From the NCBI GenBank assembly GCA_030834485.1, contig JAUREX010000003.1:1-37095 (forward strand): a stretch of 37,095 bases of DNA, written 5' to 3'. The DNA is from Gemmobacter sp. (GTDB lineage Bacteria; Pseudomonadota; Alphaproteobacteria; Rhodobacterales; Rhodobacteraceae). The notes under the pieces were generated by a model. It ran no database searches. It saw nothing but the letters and a program-made list of their open reading frames with translations, and had not been told where the DNA came from. The translations under genes were made by a program, and so were the position numbers. Of the stretch, positions 16,699 through 23,873 are shown piece after piece. The stretch's first letter is position 1, and every line of letters begins with the position of its first letter.

Positions 16699-16920
16699 AT
16701 GGCGCAGGCAATGCTCGGGATGCGCGCGGATTTCGGCGGGGGCAACCGCTTCGGCCCGGGCAAGGCCGAACTGCTCGAGCGGATCCGCGACACGGGCTCG
16801 ATCGCGGCGGCGGGCCGCGGCATGGGCATGAGCTACAAGCGCGCCTGGAGCCTTGTGGAGGGGCTGAACGCCATGTTCCGCGCCCCGCTGGTCACGAGCG
16901 CGCGCGGCGGGGCGGGCGGG
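16699..16920 (+). pseudogene. Truncated ModE-type winged-helix regulator fragment
   Basis: About 70 residues match the N-terminal winged-helix domain of the ModE/LysR-type molybdate regulator family: [35 protein letters not shown] is split over two helices, then LVEGLNAMFRAPLVTSARGGAGG. In intact proteins the glycine run leads into a conserved end (roughly LT..G..v...Y). Here the similarity stops at about 16920 and the open frame, though it runs on to 17400, is an Arg/Gly/Pro-rich translation antisense to the helicase gene. I tried all three frames after the glycine run and none restores the family C-terminus. It faces away from malate synthase, with 136 bases between them. It could still be expressed as a DNA-binding fragment. 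The break may be real or an assembly join in a GGGC-rich stretch. Confidence 0.6.
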
Positions 16921-19693
16921 CGGAGCCGTCGCCCGACTCGGTCCGCGGGCGCCGGTCGCGGTCCCCTTCGGGGCGGGGGCGGGCCTCGGCGGCGCCCCCT
17001 TCACGCGGGGGACGCCGGGCCCCGCCGGCGCGCCCCTCGCCCTCGGGTCGGGGGCGGGCGGCGCCGCGCGGCCGCGGGGCCCAGGCGAAGACATAGAACA
17101 CCTCCGACTCGGCGGTGCCAGCCTCGTCGGGTGCGGCCTCGGCTGGTGCAGCCTCGGCGCCGACATCGGCACTTACATCGGCAGCGACATCGTCCCCGCC
17201 CTCATCGACCGCCACCTCGGGCAGCGGCGCCTCGGGCGGCGCCGCGACCTCGGGGGCCGCCTCTGGCGTCTCGGCGACCGCCTCGGCCGGTGCTGCCTCG
17301 GCCGCCGGTTGCGGGCGGGCCTTCGGCCGCTCGCCCCGCGTCGCGCGATAGCCAAGCCCCTGCATCAGGTCGGCGAACTGCTCGAGCGTCATGCCCGTGA
17401 TCGAGAGCATCTCGGCCGTCGCCTCGAAGCCCGCACGCGTGTCCTTGGCGCGCACCATGTCGGCGAGGCGTTCGAGCATGTCGATGCGAATCGCCCGCGC
17501 ACCCGCCGGGCGGAAGCCGCCGAGCAGGTAATGCGTCGCCGGGATCGCGGGCAGGTTGGGGATGGTGACCAGCCCGGGCGGCGGGCTTTGCGGGAAATCC
17601 TCGAGCCCCTGCGCGATCGACCACAGCAGAAGGCGCAGCCGCGTCGGCGCGGGCTTGAGCAGCGCGGGAATGAAGATCGTGAACTGGCCAAAGCGCACGC
17701 CGTGGCGGCGCAGGCTCGCGCGCGCGTCCTGATCGAGTGCCTTCACCTCTTCGGCGACGCCCTCGCGGGTCATCAGCCCCATCGATTCGACCAGGCGGAA
17801 GGCGAAACCCCGCGCAAGGCCCTGCAGCGCCTCATCGCGCGCCATGGCGTGGAGCGGCTCGAAGAGGGTCGCGACCTTGCGGTCGATGAAATGCTGCAGC
17901 CGGCGTCGGACCTTTTCCGCGACATCCGGGCCCGCCTCCTCGTCGACGAAGGCCTCGACCTGAGGCTTGAGCGGATCGGCCCCGCGCACAAGCTTGCCGA
18001 CCGCCGCCGTCCCCCACATGAGGCCGCCCTGTTCGGTATAGTCGAACTCGGTGTCGGGGGCGTTGTAGAAGCGGTCCGCGCGCAGGTGGAATTCGGGGCG
18101 CAGCGCCTCATAGGCGGCCGCGCGCAGGGTGCGGGCCTCCTCGGGCGATTGCGTCGCATCGAGTCGGAAGCGGAAACCCTCGATCCGGCCGGCGAACTCG
18201 CCCTCGACCGTCAACTCGCCCTTGTCGTTCACCTCGGCCACGAGGCTCTCCCTTTCCTTCAACCGGCGCAGCAGCACGCTCGTGCGCCGGTCGACAAAGC
18301 GTTGCGTCAGCCGCGCGTGCAGCGCATCCGACAAGCGGTCTTCTACCGCGCGCGTCTCGGCGCGCCAATGGTCTTCATCAGCCACCCAGCCCGTGCGCTG
18401 CGCGACATAGGTCCAGGTCCGGATATAGGCCAGCCGTTTCGAGAGCGCGTCGATATCCCCATCCGTGCGGTCGATCCGCGCGACATTGCGCCCGAGCCAT
18501 TCGGCCGGCACCTGCCCGCCGGTGCCCAGAAAGCCGAAGATGCGGGCCAGCAGCCCCGCATGTTCCACCGCCGAGATCGCGCGAAAATCGGGGATGCGGC
18601 AGACATCCCACAGCCGGCGCAGCGCGGCCGGATTGCCCAGAAGGCGGCGCACCTCGGGCATGTCGGCAAGGCGCTTGAGTGCCGCGAGATCGTCGGCCTC
18701 CTGCGCGCGCGCCAGCCAGCCATGCTCGGCCGGCGCCTCGAGCGCGGCGATCAGCCGCTCGACCGAGCCGAAATCGAGCTCGGCGCTGCGCCAGTAGAGC
18801 CGCGAGATCGGCCGGAAGCGGTGCGCCTCGATCGCGGCGATCTCGTCCTCGTCGAGGGCAGATGCCTCGGCCGTCACGCCGAAGGTGCCGGGCGTCGTGT
18901 GCCGCCCGGCGCGCCCGGCGATCTGCGCGAGTTCGTGGATATGGAGCGGGCGCATCCTGCGGCCGTCGAACTTCGAGGTCGCGGCGAAGGCGACATGGCG
19001 GATATCGAGGTTGAGGCCCATGCCGATCGCGTCGGTCGCCACGAGGTAATCGACCTCGCCCGCCTGATAGAGCGCGACCTGCGCGTTGCGCGTGCGCGGG
19101 CTCAGCGCCCCCATCACCACCGCGCAGCCGCCCTTCTGGCGGCGAATCACCTCGGCGATCGCATAGACGCTGTCGACCGAGAACCCGACGATGGCGCTGC
19201 GGGGCGGGATGCGCCCGAGCTTGGTCGCCCCACTCCACGCCAGCGTCGAGAGGCGCGGCCGCGTGAGGAACCGCACCCCCGGCACCAGCGCCCCGATCGC
19301 GCCGCGCATCGTGTCCGAGCCCAGAAGCAGCGTCTCGTGCAGACCGCGCGCATGCAGAAGCCGGTCGGTGAACACATGGCCCCGCTCGGGGTCGGCGCAG
19401 AGCTGGATCTCGTCGATCGCGACGAAATCCGCCCCGATCCCCAGCGGCATCGCCTCGACCGTGCAGACCCAATAGGCGGTGCGCGGCGGCACGATCCGCT
19501 CCTCGCCCGTCACCAGCGCCACGACCGAGGGGCCGCGCACCGCCACGATCCGCTCATAGACCTCGCGCGCCAGCAGCCTCAGCGGCAGCCCGATCACGCC
19601 TGTGCGATGGCCGAGCATCCGCTCGATGGCGTAATGCGTCTTGCCGGTGTTGGTCGGGCCGAGAACGGCCGTGACCCTTGCTTCAGCCTGCAT
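16892..19693 (-). CDS. SUV3-like superfamily II RNA helicase (MgpS type)
   Basis: A 933-residue ATP-dependent RNA helicase of the alphaproteobacterial SUV3 group. Walker A GPTNTGKT lies at 12-19, the motif II box DEIQ at 94-97, GSDT at 125-128, and motif VI QIAGRAGR at 257-264. The motif IV/V region has VGFSVDSVYAI and VATDAIGMGLNLD. The middle (about 290-770) is the SUV3 C-terminal region. The last 155 residues are low complexity: first Ala/Glu/Pro-rich acidic, then VFYVFAWAPRPRG, then Arg/Gly-rich. Homologues I remember end with a DPDxPFAAL-type motif, which is missing; the frame ends inside the ModE-like fragment on the other strand. The usual S4-domain neighbour is also absent. It follows the TPR gene by 15 bases in the same direction. 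Confidence 0.9.
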   Translation of the reverse strand: MQAEARVTAVLGPTNTGKTHYAIERMLGHRTGVIGLPLRLLAREVYERIVAVRGPSVVALVTGEERIVPPRTAYWVCTVEAMPLGIGADFVAIDEIQLCADPERGHVFTDRLLHARGLHETLLLGSDTMRGAIGALVPGVRFLTRPRLSTLAWSGATKLGRIPPRSAIVGFSVDSVYAIAEVIRRQKGGCAVVMGALSPRTRNAQVALYQAGEVDYLVATDAIGMGLNLDIRHVAFAATSKFDGRRMRPLHIHELAQIAGRAGRHTTPGTFGVTAEASALDEDEIAAIEAHRFRPISRLYWRSAELDFGSVERLIAALEAPAEHGWLARAQEADDLAALKRLADMPEVRRLLGNPAALRRLWDVCRIPDFRAISAVEHAGLLARIFGFLGTGGQVPAEWLGRNVARIDRTDGDIDALSKRLAYIRTWTYVAQRTGWVADEDHWRAETRAVEDRLSDALHARLTQRFVDRRTSVLLRRLKERESLVAEVNDKGELTVEGEFAGRIEGFRFRLDATQSPEEARTLRAAAYEALRPEFHLRADRFYNAPDTEFDYTEQGGLMWGTAAVGKLVRGADPLKPQVEAFVDEEAGPDVAEKVRRRLQHFIDRKVATLFEPLHAMARDEALQGLARGFAFRLVESMGLMTREGVAEEVKALDQDARASLRRHGVRFGQFTIFIPALLKPAPTRLRLLLWSIAQGLEDFPQSPPPGLVTIPNLPAIPATHYLLGGFRPAGARAIRIDMLERLADMVRAKDTRAGFEATAEMLSITGMTLEQFADLMQGLGYRATRGERPKARPQPAAEAAPAEAVAETPEAAPEVAAPPEAPLPEVAVDEGGDDVAADVSADVGAEAAPAEAAPDEAGTAESEVFYVFAWAPRPRGAARPRPEGEGRAGGARRPPREGGAAEARPRPEGDRDRRPRTESGDGSARPPRRARS

Positions 19694-19708
19694 GACGTTC
19701 AGAGCCTG

Positions 19709-20317
19709 TCAGATGTCCTGGCCCCCGAGCGCGGCCTCGAGCGTCTCGACGGCCTCGCGCAGTTCGGGCTTGTTGGGATGGATGGCCAGCGCCGCCCGAT
19801 AGGCGGCAAGCGCGCGCTCGGGCTCGTCGAGGGCCCGAAAGATGTGGCCGAGCCCCGCCAGCGCGCCGAAATGCGCGGGGTTGAGCGCAAGGGTGCGCGC
19901 GATGTCGGCGATCGAGGGGCCGAACTGGCCGGCCATGTAGAAGGCGGTCGCGCGCGCGTTCCAGCCCTCGGCAAAGTCGGGCGCGTGATCGGTCAGCGCT
20001 GTCAGATGCTCGATCGCGGCATCGAACTCGCCCTCGGCCATCGCGCGCCGCCCCCGCTCGAGCAGAAGGTCCATCGCGGGCGAGCCCGAAAGCGACCAGC
20101 GCGCGAGCAGCGCCCGCTCGGTCCGCCGCCAGGCGCGGTTCTCGGGATCGGCGAGTTCGGCCAGAAGTGCGGCCTCGGCCTCAACCTCATCCGCGGCGAC
20201 GCCCTCGGCGAACGCCGGCGCGATCAGGGTCGCACCCGACCCATTCAGGCCCGACCCGAGCACGACGCCCAGCAGCACCGCGGCAATCCGTCCCGAGAGG
20301 TGGTCAAGCGCGCCCAT
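19709..20317 (-). CDS. Exported tetratricopeptide-repeat protein
   Basis: A 202-residue protein with a hydrophobic N-terminal segment (IAAVLLGVVLGSGL at 11-24) followed by LIAPAFA, a likely Sec signal with cleavage near residue 37, so the mature part would be periplasmic. From about residue 85 it carries TPR-like helices: AMAEGEFDAAIEHLTALTD, FAEGWNARATAFYMAGQFG, FGALAGLGHIFRALDEPERA and LAAYRAALAIHPNKPEL, amounting to three or four repeats. The start at 20317 is chosen because it gives the signal peptide; a much longer frame upstream overlaps the divergent SCP2 gene and is not coding. It is first in a two-gene unit with the helicase. The partner protein bound by the repeats is unknown. Confidence 0.82.
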   Translation of the reverse strand: MGALDHLSGRIAAVLLGVVLGSGLNGSGATLIAPAFAEGVAADEVEAEAALLAELADPENRAWRRTERALLARWSLSGSPAMDLLLERGRRAMAEGEFDAAIEHLTALTDHAPDFAEGWNARATAFYMAGQFGPSIADIARTLALNPAHFGALAGLGHIFRALDEPERALAAYRAALAIHPNKPELREAVETLEAALGGQDI

Positions 20318-20393
20318 GTGGGATACTCTAGCGGCATCCGCCGGGAAATCGAGTGCCTCGGCGTTCAGGAATCGCGAGTCGCGGGATTGAAGC

Positions 20394-20693
20394 ATGAGCA
20401 CGTTGATAGATGAGGCGGTCGAGGCGCTGAACGCGCGTCTGAATGGCACTGTCGGGGGCTGCGCGCGGTTCGTCTTCGAGGGCGAGGGGTCGGTGATCCT
20501 CGACGCCGCGGGCGCGCGCGCCGGCAGCGATTCGGACGGGATCGCGGCCGATGTGACCCTGACCGCGAGCCCCGAGACCTTCGTCGCGATCTTCGAGGGC
20601 GAGCTTGCGCCCACCACCGCCTTCATCACCGGCCGCCTTCGGGTCGAGGGCGACATGTCGCTCGCGCTCAGCCTCGGCTCGGCCTTGGGCTGA
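20394..20693 (+). CDS. SCP2 sterol-binding domain protein
   Basis: A 99-residue protein that is almost entirely one SCP2 lipid-carrier domain. It has an N-terminal helix (TLIDEAVEALNARL), the strands ARFVFEGEGSVILDAAG and ADVTLTASPETFVAIFEGEL, and the C-terminal helix pair with TTAFITGRLRVEGDMSLALSLG, which closes the lipid pocket. Such stand-alone SCP2 proteins bind acyl chains or isoprenoids in the cytoplasm. It lies nine bases before the alpha/beta hydrolase gene and upstream of the acyl-CoA dehydrogenase, so a role in handling fatty-acyl or lipid substrates is plausible but inferred. It is divergent from the TPR/helicase unit with 76 bases between starts. Confidence 0.9.
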   Translation: MSTLIDEAVEALNARLNGTVGGCARFVFEGEGSVILDAAGARAGSDSDGIAADVTLTASPETFVAIFEGELAPTTAFITGRLRVEGDMSLALSLGSALG

Positions 20694-20702
20694 GCGGGCG
20701 CG

Positions 20703-21764
20703 ATGCTCGAACAGGCGCCGCTGCGCGCCGACCTCGCGCAGGGGCCCGAGGGGGCGGCGGCTTTCCGCATCCGCGCAGCCGACGGGGTGGCGGTGCGCCT
20801 TGTCGTCTGGCCGCGGCCGGGGGCGCGCGGCTCTGTCCTGATCCTCCCCGGGCGCACGGAATATGCCGAGAAATACGGCCCCGTCGCCGCCGATCTGGCG
20901 CGCGCGGGCCTCGCGGCGGCGGCCATAGACTGGCGCGGGCAGGGGCTCGCCGACCGCCTCCTGCCCGATCCGATGAAGGGCCATGTCGGGCATTTCGCCG
21001 AGTATCAGGCCGATCTCGATGCCTGCCTGCTGGCGCTTGCCGCGCGCGAAGGGGACGATCTACCGCGCCCGCGGCTGATGCTCGCCCATTCGATGGGCGG
21101 CGCGATCGGCTTGCGCGCGCTTCTGCGCGGGGCGGGCAGGTTTGCCGCGGCCGCCTTCAGCGCGCCGATGTGGGGCCTCTCGCTCGGCGGCGGGCGCGCG
21201 CTCGGCTGGGCGCTCGGCCTCGCCGCGCGCACTGGCCTCGGCGCGCGCTACTGCCCGCCCCCCGCGACCGGCCCGCGCGGCTATGTCGCGACCGCCCCCT
21301 TCGCGGACAATGTGCTGACCCCCGATGCCGCGGCCTTCGCGCGGATGCGCGACCATCTCGCGGCCGAGCCGCGCCTCGGCCTCGGCGGCCCCACCGTCGG
21401 CTGGCTCGCTGCCGCACTGGCCGAGATGCGCGCGCTGCGCGCCGAACCCTCGCCCGCGGTCCCGGCGCTTGCCCTTCTGGGCAGCGCCGAGGCCGTCGTC
21501 GACCCGGCCGCCATCCACGCGCGCATGGCGCGCTGGCCAGGCGGACGCCTCGTGCCGCTCGAAGGCGCGCGCCACGAACCCCTGATGGATGCGCCCGCGC
21601 TGCGCGCCGCCCGCGTCGGGGTCATCGTCGAGCACTTCCGCGCCGCCCGGCGCCGGTTCGGGGACAGGCGCGACCCTTCGCCCGATGCCACCATAGGCGA
21701 AGAAATCTGTTACAATCCCCTGTGCAGGGTGGCATCCTGCAGCGCGCGACCGCCGGAGGTGTTG
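20703..21764 (+). CDS. Alpha/beta hydrolase (lysophospholipase-like), no stop before the next gene
   Basis: A serine hydrolase of about 320 residues, similar to monoglyceride lipase/PldB-type lysophospholipases. The fold begins with SVLILPGRTEYAEKYG (the oxyanion region) and IDWRGQGLADR. The nucleophile elbow AHSMGGA puts the serine at 130, a likely acid lies in SAEAVVDPAAI near 265, and the histidine at 291 is in GARHEPLMD. The recognisable domain ends near VEHFRAARRRFGD (about 21665). From there the frame has no stop and runs in phase through a lower-GC stretch into the acyl-CoA dehydrogenase ATG at 21765, giving one 941-codon frame. Linker codons such as ATA, AAT, AGG and CGA are unlike the rest, so I read the linker as former intergenic DNA whose upstream stop is lost. 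Confidence 0.78.
21708..21716 (+). promoter_or_regulatory. Candidate extended -10 promoter for the acyl-CoA dehydrogenase gene
   Basis: TGTTACAAT fits an extended -10 element (TGn followed by TACAAT, one mismatch from TATAAT). It sits about 48 bases before the ATG at 21765 in a stretch noticeably richer in A/T than its surroundings. No clear -35 box is visible at the right distance, which an extended -10 can tolerate. A strong GGAGGT at 21755-21760 precedes the ATG, so transcription and translation signals together support an independent start here. Confidence 0.45.
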
Positions 21765-23528
21765 ATGACATCCTACCTTCCCCCGATCGATGACATCCTC
21801 TTCGTGCTCCACGACGTGCTCGGCGCGGAAGGCGCCGACATCCCGGGGTATGATGCGCTGACCCCCGAGTTCTGCCGCGCCGTGCTGACCGAGGCGGGCC
21901 GCCTCGCGACCGGCGTCCTCGCCCCCCTCAACGCCCCGGGCGACCGCGAGGGCTGCCGCCTCGAAGAGGGCCGCGTCACCACCCCCGCGGGCTTTCCCGC
22001 CGCCTTCGAGGCGCTGCGCGCCGGCGGCTGGAACGGGCTCGACCTGCCCGAGGCCTATGGCGGGCAGGGGCTGCCGCATCTGCTCTATACCGCGGCGGGC
22101 GAGATCTTCTGCTCGGCCAACATGTCGCTCAACATGTATCAGGGCCTGACCCATGGCGCGGTCTCGACGATCCTCGCCCATGGCACCGAGGCGCAGAAGG
22201 CGGTCTATGTCCCGCCGATGGTCGCGCTCGACTGGACGGGGACGATGAACCTGACCGAGCCGCACTGTGGCACGGACCTCGGCCTCATCCGCACCCGCGC
22301 CGAACCCGCGCCGGACGGCAGCTTCCGCATCACGGGGCAGAAGATCTTCATCTCGGCGGGCGATCACGACCTCGCACGGAACATCATCCACCTCGTGCTG
22401 GCCCGCGCGCCGGGGGGCGAGGCGGGCACCAAGGGCCTCTCGCTCTTCATCGTGCCGAAGTTCCTGCCCGATGCAGCCGGGCGCCCGGGCGCGCGCAATG
22501 CCCTCGGCCCGGGCCGGATCGAGACGAAGATGGGCATCCACGCCAACGCCACCTGCCAGATGGACTACGACGGCGCGACGGGCTTTTTGCTCGGCGAGAT
22601 GCACAAGGGCATGCGCGCCATGTTCACGATGATGAACGAGGCGCGCCTCGGCGTCGGCCTGCAGGGCTTCGCCCAGGCCGAGGCCGCCCGCCAGCACGCG
22701 CTCGACTGGGCGCGCACGCGGCTGCAGGGCCGCGCGGTCGCGGGCCCCGCGAACCCCGCCGGCCCGGCAGACCCGCTCATCGTGCACCCCGACATCCGCC
22801 GCAGCCTGCTCGACCAGCACGCCTTCGCGCTTGCCGCCCGTGCGCTGACGCTCTGGGGTGCGCTCCTGATCGACCGCGCCCACCGCAGCGCCGACGCCGA
22901 GGCCCTCGCGCTCGTCTCGCTCATCACCCCCGTGATCAAGGCCTTCCTGACCGATCAGGGCTTTCGCATGACGGTCGAGGCCCAGCAGATCCTCGGCGGG
23001 CACGGCTACATCGAGGACAGCGGTATCGCCCAGTTCGTGCGCGACGCCCGCATCGCGATGATCTACGAAGGCGCGAACGGCATCCAGGCGATCGACCTGC
23101 TCGCCCGCAAGCTCGGCGCCGAGGGCGGCAGGGGGATGCGCGCGCTCACCGGCCGGATCGAGGCACTGCTGCCGCGCCTGCGCGAAACCCCCGCCCTTGC
23201 CGAGGACTTCGCCGCCCCGCTCGAGGGCGCGCTCGCCGACCTCCGCGCCGCGATCCTCCACCTCGCGACAACGGGCGCCTCCAGACCCGCAGCCGCCCTC
23301 GCCGGGGCGACCGATTTCCTGACGCTCACGGGCCACCTCTGCCTCGGCTACATGGCGGCGCGCCTCGCCCTCGCCGATCTCGACCCGACCGCGGCCGCAT
23401 CCCCCGCGCGCCGCGCCGCAACGCGCCACCTGATGCGCCACCACCTGCCTGCGACTGCCCTCCATCTTGCACGCATCCGGGCAGGCGCGGATGGGGCGGT
23501 CGCGCTTCATGCAGCTGAGTTCACATGA
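21765..23528 (+). CDS. Acyl-CoA dehydrogenase with C-terminal extension domain
   Basis: FAD-linked first step of fatty-acid beta-oxidation, 587 residues counted from the ATG at 21765, which a GGAGGT precedes by four bases. The domain order is the usual one: N-terminal helical part (DILFVLHDVLGAEG), the LPEAYGGQGLP segment, the middle barrel with MNLTEPHCGTDLGLIRT and ITGQKIFISAGDHD, and the C-terminal helices with MNEARLGVGLQGFAQAE. QILGGHGYIEDSG then precedes the catalytic-base region MIYEGANGIQAIDL, whose glutamate is at 435. About 130 further residues match the extra C-terminal domain of the long acyl-CoA dehydrogenase class. The same frame continues upstream into an alpha/beta hydrolase with no stop, so a fused product is possible. 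Thiolase and FadJ genes follow downstream. Confidence 0.93.
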   Translation: MTSYLPPIDDILFVLHDVLGAEGADIPGYDALTPEFCRAVLTEAGRLATGVLAPLNAPGDREGCRLEEGRVTTPAGFPAAFEALRAGGWNGLDLPEAYGGQGLPHLLYTAAGEIFCSANMSLNMYQGLTHGAVSTILAHGTEAQKAVYVPPMVALDWTGTMNLTEPHCGTDLGLIRTRAEPAPDGSFRITGQKIFISAGDHDLARNIIHLVLARAPGGEAGTKGLSLFIVPKFLPDAAGRPGARNALGPGRIETKMGIHANATCQMDYDGATGFLLGEMHKGMRAMFTMMNEARLGVGLQGFAQAEAARQHALDWARTRLQGRAVAGPANPAGPADPLIVHPDIRRSLLDQHAFALAARALTLWGALLIDRAHRSADAEALALVSLITPVIKAFLTDQGFRMTVEAQQILGGHGYIEDSGIAQFVRDARIAMIYEGANGIQAIDLLARKLGAEGGRGMRALTGRIEALLPRLRETPALAEDFAAPLEGALADLRAAILHLATTGASRPAAALAGATDFLTLTGHLCLGYMAARLALADLDPTAAASPARRAATRHLMRHHLPATALHLARIRAGADGAVALHAAEFT

Positions 23529-23578
23529 CGGCGGCCTGTGTCATCCCCCCCGTCGGAACCCGCTCGCAACCGTCGCAG

Positions 23579-23634
23579 GCGGGGGTTTCGCACCCCCGCA
23601 CCCCCGCGGGGTATTTGCGCCAAGTTGAGAAGGG
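23579..23634 (+). repeat. Rhodobacteraceae-type intergenic GC repeat, copy A
   Basis: A 56-base element. It starts with a hairpin (GCGGGGG 23579-23585 pairing with CCCCCGC 23593-23599, loop TTTCGCA), followed by a second C-run/G-run, GGGGTATTT and then CCAAGTTGAGAAGG. It matches copy B in the opposite orientation with few differences. It lies 50 bases after the acyl-CoA dehydrogenase stop, so the hairpin may also work as a transcription end. Confidence 0.7.
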
Positions 23635-23782
23635 CAGCACGCCCCGGCCCGTGACCCTCGGGGGTACTCGTGGCCGTCGCACTCCGGACCGGGGCGGCCT
23701 CCTCACCTTGGGCGGTCATCGGCTCCCCAGCCTGTACCGCGACACCCGTCATGCGCGACAAGGGTTAAGAAGAGGTTACCGA

Positions 23783-23841
23783 CCCTCCTCATCTTGGACG
23801 AAATACCCCGCGGGGGGTGCGGGGGGCGCGAAGCCCCCCGC
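23783..23841 (-). repeat. Rhodobacteraceae-type intergenic GC repeat, copy B (inverted)
   Basis: A 59-base element that, read on the minus strand, repeats copy A: a hairpin, a C-run/G-run, GGGGTATTT, then CCAAGATGAGGAGGG. Its hairpin is stronger, with a perfect 9-base stem (GCGGGGGGC 23819-23827 and GCCCCCCGC 23833-23841, loop GCGAA). It ends 32 bases before the thiolase GTG start, so transcription of the thiolase either starts after it or passes through it. Confidence 0.7.
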
Positions 23842-23873
23842 TTGCGACGTCCCTCTCAATCCCGGAGAACCCC

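Larger units (their letters stand above)
23529..23873. other. Intergenic region of 345 bases with an inverted repeat pair
   Basis: Between the acyl-CoA dehydrogenase and the thiolase there is no credible gene. Two short open frames exist but they are proline/arginine-rich and run over the repeats. The region holds two copies of a GC-rich repeat in opposite orientation (listed separately). Between them is a unique stretch (about 23635-23782) ending in TTAAGAAGAGGTTACC, which is A/T-richer than the surroundings and may contain the thiolase promoter, though I cannot assign clear -35 and -10 boxes. Confidence 0.7.

Noticed and set aside
17309-20413. A 1034-codon plus-strand open frame antisense to the helicase and TPR genes
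   Set aside because: The helicase on the other strand has all its ATPase motifs in order; the antisense frame has none and is compositionally biased.
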